A program made the translations under genes and the position numbers. From the NCBI RefSeq assembly GCF_900182695.1, contig NZ_FXTK01000001.1:62001-126000 (forward strand): a stretch of 64,000 nucleotides of DNA, read 5' to 3'. The notes under the pieces are model-generated. The model was not told the DNA's origin. It did no database searches and saw only the letters and a program-made list of their open reading frames with translations. Positions 59,947-64,000 of this stretch are shown one piece after another (positions within the stretch are counted from its first letter, which is position 1; the number at the start of each line of letters is the position of its first letter). This DNA comes from Paracoccus laeviglucosivorans (GTDB taxonomy: Bacteria > Pseudomonadota > Alphaproteobacteria > Rhodobacterales > Rhodobacteraceae).

Positions 59947-61377
59947 ATGTCCCTGAATACCCTTTCCGGGCGGTTCGCGGTCCTGACCGGGATCTTCGTG
60001 CTTCTGGCCGAATTGCTGATCCTGCTGCCATCGCTTGCGAACTATCGTCTGGATTTCCTCGAATCGCGTCTTGAACGCGCGCAGATCGCCAGCCTCGCGC
60101 TGCTTGCGACGGATGAGTCGCTTGCCTCGGACCTTGAATCCGAGCTGCTGGAGAATGCGGGCGTCTTCAACGTGGTGCTGCGGCGCAACGATGTGCGCCA
60201 GCTGGTGCTGTCATCGCCCATACCCGGCCCCATCGCCGCGACCTATGACTTGCGCGAACAGCCCTTCCTGACCTCGGCCAGCGATGCGCTGGCACAGTTG
60301 ATGGACCCGCAGAATCAGGTGATCCGCGTGATCGGCGCCCCGGTGAACCAAGCCGGCCAGCTGATCGAGATCACGATGGACACCAAGCAATTGCGGATCG
60401 AGATGATCGATTACGGGCTGCGGCTGCTGTTCATCTCGGCCGCGTTCTCGATTCTGACGGCACTGCTTTTGAACGTCGCGGCCCAGCGGATGCTGCTGGT
60501 GCCCATCCGGCGTGTCATCAGCCACATGACCGCCTATGCCAACGCGCCCGAAGACGCGCGTTCGATCATCACGCCATCTGCGCGGCTGGCCGAGCTGAAC
60601 GAGGCCGAGGCGTCACTGGCCGCAATGCAGACCACGGTGACCTCGGCCTTGCGGCAAAAGGCGCGGCTGGCGCAGCTGGGCCAAGCCGTCGCCCGCATCA
60701 GCCACGATCTGCGCAATATCCTGACCACAGCGCAGATCTTCGCCGACCGGCTTGAGACCAGCGAAGACCCCGCCGTGCGCCGCGCCGCGCCCAAGCTGGT
60801 CAATTCGATCAGCCGCGCGGTGAACCTGTGCGAAACCACGCTGGCCTTCGGCAAGGCCGAGGAGCCCGCGCCATCGCTGTCGCGCTTCAACCTGTCGGCA
60901 CTGGTCGCCGAGGTGACCGAGGCCGAGGCGCTGGCCGCCGACCGCGTGGACGGTGCGGGGCATATCGAATTCCTGACCGACGTGCCGCCGGGCCTTATGA
61001 TCCGCGCCGACCGCGACCAGTTGTTCCGCGTGCTGTCGAACCTGTCCCGCAACGCCCGCCAAGCAATCGAGGCGACGCGCAAACCCGGCACCATCGAAAT
61101 CGGCGCGGGCGAGGATGAACAGGAATGGTTCATACGCGTCGGCGATACCGGCCCCGGCCTGCCGAAAAAGGCGCGGGACTTTCTGTTCCAGCCTTTTTCG
61201 GGCGGGTCGCGCAAGGGCGGCACGGGGTTGGGTCTGGCCATTGCCGCCGATCTGGTGCGCAACCACGGCGGACGGCTGGAGCTTTTGCGCAGCGACGAAG
61301 ACGGCACGCAGTTCTGCCTGCACCTGCCGCGCGAGCTTGCTGGCGTTGCCTTGCGCGACGGCCCGATCAGCGAATAG
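59947..61377 (+). CDS. orphan membrane sensor histidine kinase
   Basis: A 476-residue kinase. Membrane helices lie at about 10-32 and 160-182, enclosing a periplasmic sensor region. A HAMP-like stretch follows (LVPIRRVISHMTAYA). The phosphoacceptor box is AVARISHDLRNILTTAQIFAD and the ATPase domain has NLSRNARQA (N box), VGDTGPGLP (G1) and GGTGLGLAIAADLV (G2). AAGG lies 5 bases before the ATG at 59947. No response regulator is adjacent, and kdpE belongs with kdpD. An intrinsic terminator follows the stop codon. Confidence 0.9.
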   Translation: MSLNTLSGRFAVLTGIFVLLAELLILLPSLANYRLDFLESRLERAQIASLALLATDESLASDLESELLENAGVFNVVLRRNDVRQLVLSSPIPGPIAATYDLREQPFLTSASDALAQLMDPQNQVIRVIGAPVNQAGQLIEITMDTKQLRIEMIDYGLRLLFISAAFSILTALLLNVAAQRMLLVPIRRVISHMTAYANAPEDARSIITPSARLAELNEAEASLAAMQTTVTSALRQKARLAQLGQAVARISHDLRNILTTAQIFADRLETSEDPAVRRAAPKLVNSISRAVNLCETTLAFGKAEEPAPSLSRFNLSALVAEVTEAEALAADRVDGAGHIEFLTDVPPGLMIRADRDQLFRVLSNLSRNARQAIEATRKPGTIEIGAGEDEQEWFIRVGDTGPGLPKKARDFLFQPFSGGSRKGGTGLGLAIAADLVRNHGGRLELLRSDEDGTQFCLHLPRELAGVALRDGPISE

Positions 61378-61407
61378 TGCCGCCTTTCCGGGGGTGGCAA
61401 AGTTTTT
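61378..61407 (+). terminator. intrinsic terminator of the sensor kinase gene
   Basis: TGCCGCC (61378-61384) pairs with GGTGGCA (61393-61399) through seven pairs, including one G-U. It is followed by AAGTTTTT, directly after the stop codon. Confidence 0.6.
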
Positions 61408-61439
61408 CGACCGATTTCAGAAAAACTTCATTTTTTGCC

Positions 61440-61468
61440 TTGCACCCCCCCGGCACTGTCTCTAGATA
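61440..61468 (+). promoter_or_regulatory. promoter of tRNA-Arg
   Basis: TTGCAC (61440-61445) and TAGATA (61463-61468) are spaced 17 bp, with the tRNA starting 14 bases later. Confidence 0.8.
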
Positions 61469-61481
61469 ACCGCCTCACAGC

Positions 61482-61558
61482 GGACCCATAGCTCAGCTGG
61501 ATAGAGCACCAGACTACGAATCTGGGGGTCGGGCGTTCGAATCGCTCTGGGTCCGCCA
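61482..61558 (+). tRNA. tRNA-Arg (anticodon ACG), CCA encoded
   Basis: A complete 77-base cloverleaf. The acceptor arms are GGACCCA / TGGGTCC, the anticodon stem CCAGA / TCTGG with loop CTACGAA, and the T-loop GTTCGAATC. The anticodon ACG would be edited to ICG by TadA to read CGN codons. A perfect hairpin TCTGCC-GGTT-GGCAGA (61565-61580) follows and may mark 3' processing or the transcript end. No repeated tRNA end that would mark an attachment site is seen nearby. Confidence 0.95.
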
Positions 61559-61680
61559 TTTATTTCTGCCGGTTGGCAGATGGCAAAATCTCCGAAAATT
61601 CTGGAAAATCAGCGATCTGATTGCTGGATTTCACGTGCCTTCGACAGCACGGCGGCATCACTGCCGATGTGCCCCGCGCG

Positions 61681-62376
61681 TCACTGATCCGCTTCGCGCA
61701 GACGATACCCCACGCCCGTCTCGGTCGAGATATAGGTCGGGCAATCGGCGTCATCTTCAAGCTTCTGGCGCAATTGGCGGACATAGACGCGCAGATATTG
61801 CACCTCTCCGGTATTGCCCCAGACATGCGACAGCAGATGTTGATGCGTGATGACCTTGCCCGCGTGCTGCACCAGAATGCGCAGGATTTCGTATTCCTTG
61901 GGGGAAAGCTTCACCTCGCGTTCCCCGATCCTGACAATGCGACGCACCAGATCGACCGATAGCGCACCCGTCTGAAATATCGGCTTTTCGCCGTGCTGTT
62001 GCAGCCGGTGGCGCAGCGCCACGCGAATGCGGGCGGCGATTTCCTTCATGCCAAAGGGTTTGGTCACGTAATCGTCGGCCCCCAGTTCCAGTGCCTTGAC
62101 GATCCCCCCCTCATCCGTGCGGCTGGACAGGATGATGACTGGCAGTTCCAGCGCATCGGCCCGCCAGCGTTCCAGCAGGTCATGCCCCTGCAGGTCCGGC
62201 AGACCCAGATCCAGCAAGATAAGATCAGGCCGTTCCGACAGCACCAGTTCGCGGGCTTCGCGGCCGTTGCGCGCCTCGATCACGGCATAGCCCTCGGCGG
62301 TCAGTCCGGTGCGCAGCAGGCGGCGGATGGGCTGTTCGTCATCGACCACAAGCACCTTTACGTCATTCAGGCTCAT
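61681..62376 (-). CDS. kdpE: potassium-responsive response regulator KdpE
   Basis: A 231-residue OmpR/PhoB-type regulator. The receiver domain has the acidic pair VVDDE, the phosphoacceptor in LILLDLGLPDLQG (Asp near residue 56) and the lysine in YVTKPFGMKEI. The winged helix domain has VKLSPKEYEILRILVQHAGK and HVWGNTGEVQYLRVYVRQLR, typical of KdpE. It would activate the kdp potassium-pump operon, which is not in the window. It overlaps kdpD by 4 bp. Confidence 0.94.
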   Translation of the reverse strand: MSLNDVKVLVVDDEQPIRRLLRTGLTAEGYAVIEARNGREARELVLSERPDLILLDLGLPDLQGHDLLERWRADALELPVIILSSRTDEGGIVKALELGADDYVTKPFGMKEIAARIRVALRHRLQQHGEKPIFQTGALSVDLVRRIVRIGEREVKLSPKEYEILRILVQHAGKVITHQHLLSHVWGNTGEVQYLRVYVRQLRQKLEDDADCPTYISTETGVGYRLREADQ

Positions 62377-64000
62377 GCTTGTATCTCCGGTTCCTTGTCA
62401 TCATCGGGAATTGGCAGGCGGATCGTGAAGACCGCGCCGCTGTGGTCGCGGCGGTTGGATGCGCGGATCGTGCCGCCCATCGCCTCGACAAAACCGCGGC
62501 AGATGGCAAGGCCAAGGCCCGTGCCCGCCAAAATCTGATCGGTCTTTCGCACGCGATAGAAGATGTCGAAAATCCGTTCCAGATCGGGCTCTGGGATGCC
62601 CGGCCCTTCGTCGCGGATCTGCAGCGTGACATGACTGCCGTCGCGCCACGCGTCGATGCCGATCCCGGTCTGGGCGGGCGCATATTTCGCAGCATTGTCC
62701 AGCAGGTTGAACAGCACCTGTTCGAACAGCACCGGGTCCAGACGCAAAAGCGGCAGCGCGGGCGGCAGCGTGACCTGCACGCGATGCCCGGCAAGGATCG
62801 TCTGCGCCCGGCGCAGGACCGCCCCCACCATTTCATCCAGGTAAACCGGCAAGGCATTGGGCGCAGTCATCCCGCTTTCGATGCGTGTCATGTCCAGCAG
62901 ATTGGCGATGAAACGGTTCAGCCGCTCGGATTCCTCGATCACGGTGGCCAGCAGGTCGCGGCGGCTTTCGTCCGGCAGTTCATCCGAATAATCGCTAAGC
63001 ATCCCCGCCGCCCCCATGATCCCCGCCAAAGGCGTGCGCAGATCATGCGAGATCGAGGTCAGCAGCGCGGATCGCAGCTTGTCCGTTTCAGCCACCAGGC
63101 GGGCCTGATCCAGATCATCGACAAGCTGGATGCGTTCGATGGCCAGCGCGGCCTGATCGGCCAGCGCGTCGAACAGGCGGCTTTGATCGGGGGTCAGCAA
63201 GGGGCCGCTGCGGTCATTGTCCAGCCCCACCACGCCCACGGTCATCCGCCCGGTACGCAGCGGCAAATACAGCCTGCGTGCGCCCGGCAGCGTATCGGCC
63301 CCCCGCCCGGCGGGCAGGTTATGCGCAAACGCCCATTGCGCCGCCGCGATGTCGGCATCGTCAAGCGTGTCGTCGGGGGGAAAGCCCGCGCGGACGGTGA
63401 CTTTATCGCCTTCGGGCAGCAGCAGCACGGTGTTGACGCACAGCATCGTCGCCATCTGGTTCACGGTGACCCACAGCACGTCGTCCAGCGTGCCCGCAAC
63501 CGAAAGCCGCTTGGAAAACAGATACAGGCTTTCCGTGGTGCGTGCCCGGATGCGCGCCGCCCGCGCCTGCCGGTGGACCCGCGCCGTCAGGTTCGAGGTG
63601 ATCGCAGCGGCACCCAGAAAGAATACCAGCGCCACCACGCTTTCGGGATCGCGGATCGCCAGCGTGTAAAGCGGGTCCAGAAAGAAATAGTTATAAGCCA
63701 GCGCCCCCAGCACCGAGGCGAATAGCGCAGGCATCAGCCCCGCCGTCGCAGCCGAGGTCAGAACCGCCATCAGAAAGACCAGCCCGATATTGCGCACGTC
63801 GAAAATGCGGGTCAGCGCCGCCCCGGTCAGAACGGCAATCGCGGTGTAAAGCACCGCCTGCAGATAGGGCAGCAGCGAAAGTTCCCGCGGCAGGGCAAAG
63901 GTCATGGCCCGCGTGGGCGGACGCTCGCGTTCCCGGCCCGCGACGACATGCACGTTCAGATCGCGCGCCTGCCGGATCAGCTCGGTCGAGACCGAGCCGC
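62373..64000 (-). CDS. kdpD: sensor kinase KdpD (N-terminal part beyond window edge)
   Basis: The reading frame runs open to the right edge, so the N-terminal KdpD nucleotide-binding domain and most of the USP domain are outside. Visible in order: the end of the USP-like part (STELIRQARDLNVHVVAG), four close membrane helices (about the first 30-130 residues inside), a GAF region, the phosphoacceptor box TSISHDLRTPLAGIMG, and ATPase boxes LLDNAAKYAP, DEGPGIP and GTGLGLAICRGFVE. It is coupled to kdpE. No stop or internal start suggests truncation; the cut is only the window edge. Confidence 0.94.
   Translation of the reverse strand, partial: GSVSTELIRQARDLNVHVVAGRERERPPTRAMTFALPRELSLLPYLQAVLYTAIAVLTGAALTRIFDVRNIGLVFLMAVLTSAATAGLMPALFASVLGALAYNYFFLDPLYTLAIRDPESVVALVFFLGAAAITSNLTARVHRQARAARIRARTTESLYLFSKRLSVAGTLDDVLWVTVNQMATMLCVNTVLLLPEGDKVTVRAGFPPDDTLDDADIAAAQWAFAHNLPAGRGADTLPGARRLYLPLRTGRMTVGVVGLDNDRSGPLLTPDQSRLFDALADQAALAIERIQLVDDLDQARLVAETDKLRSALLTSISHDLRTPLAGIMGAAGMLSDYSDELPDESRRDLLATVIEESERLNRFIANLLDMTRIESGMTAPNALPVYLDEMVGAVLRRAQTILAGHRVQVTLPPALPLLRLDPVLFEQVLFNLLDNAAKYAPAQTGIGIDAWRDGSHVTLQIRDEGPGIPEPDLERIFDIFYRVRKTDQILAGTGLGLAICRGFVEAMGGTIRASNRRDHSGAVFTIRLPIPDDDKEPEIQA

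Noticed and set aside
61482..61680. tRNA-Arg as an integration site of a genomic island
   Set aside because: No integrase follows, no partial tRNA copy is seen, and the next genes are ordinary kdpE and kdpD.

Overview
The window is about 64 kb of GC-rich alphaproteobacterial chromosome. It fits Rhodobacteraceae, most likely Paracoccus or a close relative. The NuoD and NuoB proteins agree almost residue for residue with what I recall of the Paracoccus denitrificans NQO4 and NQO6 subunits, the sigma-70 promoters have the TTGAC-N17-TA form, and several small families are ones I know only from Rhodobacteraceae (DUF5333, DUF5337, DUF6476). I see no phage, insertion sequence, CRISPR array or integron. 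Nearly all of the window reads as vertically inherited core genome, densely packed and with many ATGA start/stop overlaps.

Layout. 1-5.3 kb: start of a MidA-type methyltransferase, lgt, a UbiK-like gene, a small membrane protein, rluD, rpoH, a ten-copy 9-bp tandem repeat, and a membrane protein that looks like an M48 peptidase without its zinc site. 5.4-10.8 kb: a SPOR-domain protein, then the nucleoside-salvage operon cdd-deoA-deoB-add-upp, in which each stop overlaps the next start by 4 bp. 11-18.7 kb: maeB, aroA, trmB, RNase J, coaX, birA. 18.7-36.7 kb: the complete 14-subunit complex I cluster nuoA-N on the minus strand, with seven extra genes between the subunits, followed downstream by birA-coaX-rnj. 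36.9-40.2 kb: a DUF4260 protein and uvrA with a LexA-like box.

40.3-51.5 kb: small accessory genes (GFA protein, a cofactor-domain fragment next to moaA, a lipoprotein, an AlkD-like protein, a PPOX-like flavoprotein, a sorbosone-dehydrogenase-like beta-propeller), a copper-delivery operon (DUF2946, a YcnI-PCuAC fusion, SCO), a small zincin, gltX, a membrane-anchored phosphatase, tRNA-Met and a DUF1127 gene. 51.5-59.7 kb: a SixA-like phosphatase, argB, engB, a MOSC protein, yidC, a degenerate GGDEF-EAL protein, ttcA, yidD, rnpA and rpmH (the membrane-insertion and ribosome cluster). 59.9-64 kb: an orphan sensor kinase, tRNA-Arg, kdpE and kdpD, the last cut by the window edge.

Functional links. 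Respiratory function recurs: complex I, a UbiK-like quinone-biosynthesis factor, a MidA/NDUFAF7-type methyltransferase whose mitochondrial relative modifies NDUFS2, and SCO with PCuAC, which supply copper to cytochrome oxidase. The features most worth follow-up are the conserved-looking extra genes inside the nuo operon, the M48-like and EAL-like pseudoenzymes, the fused copper chaperone, and consecutive intercistronic hairpins that cover the trmB and aroA start regions.
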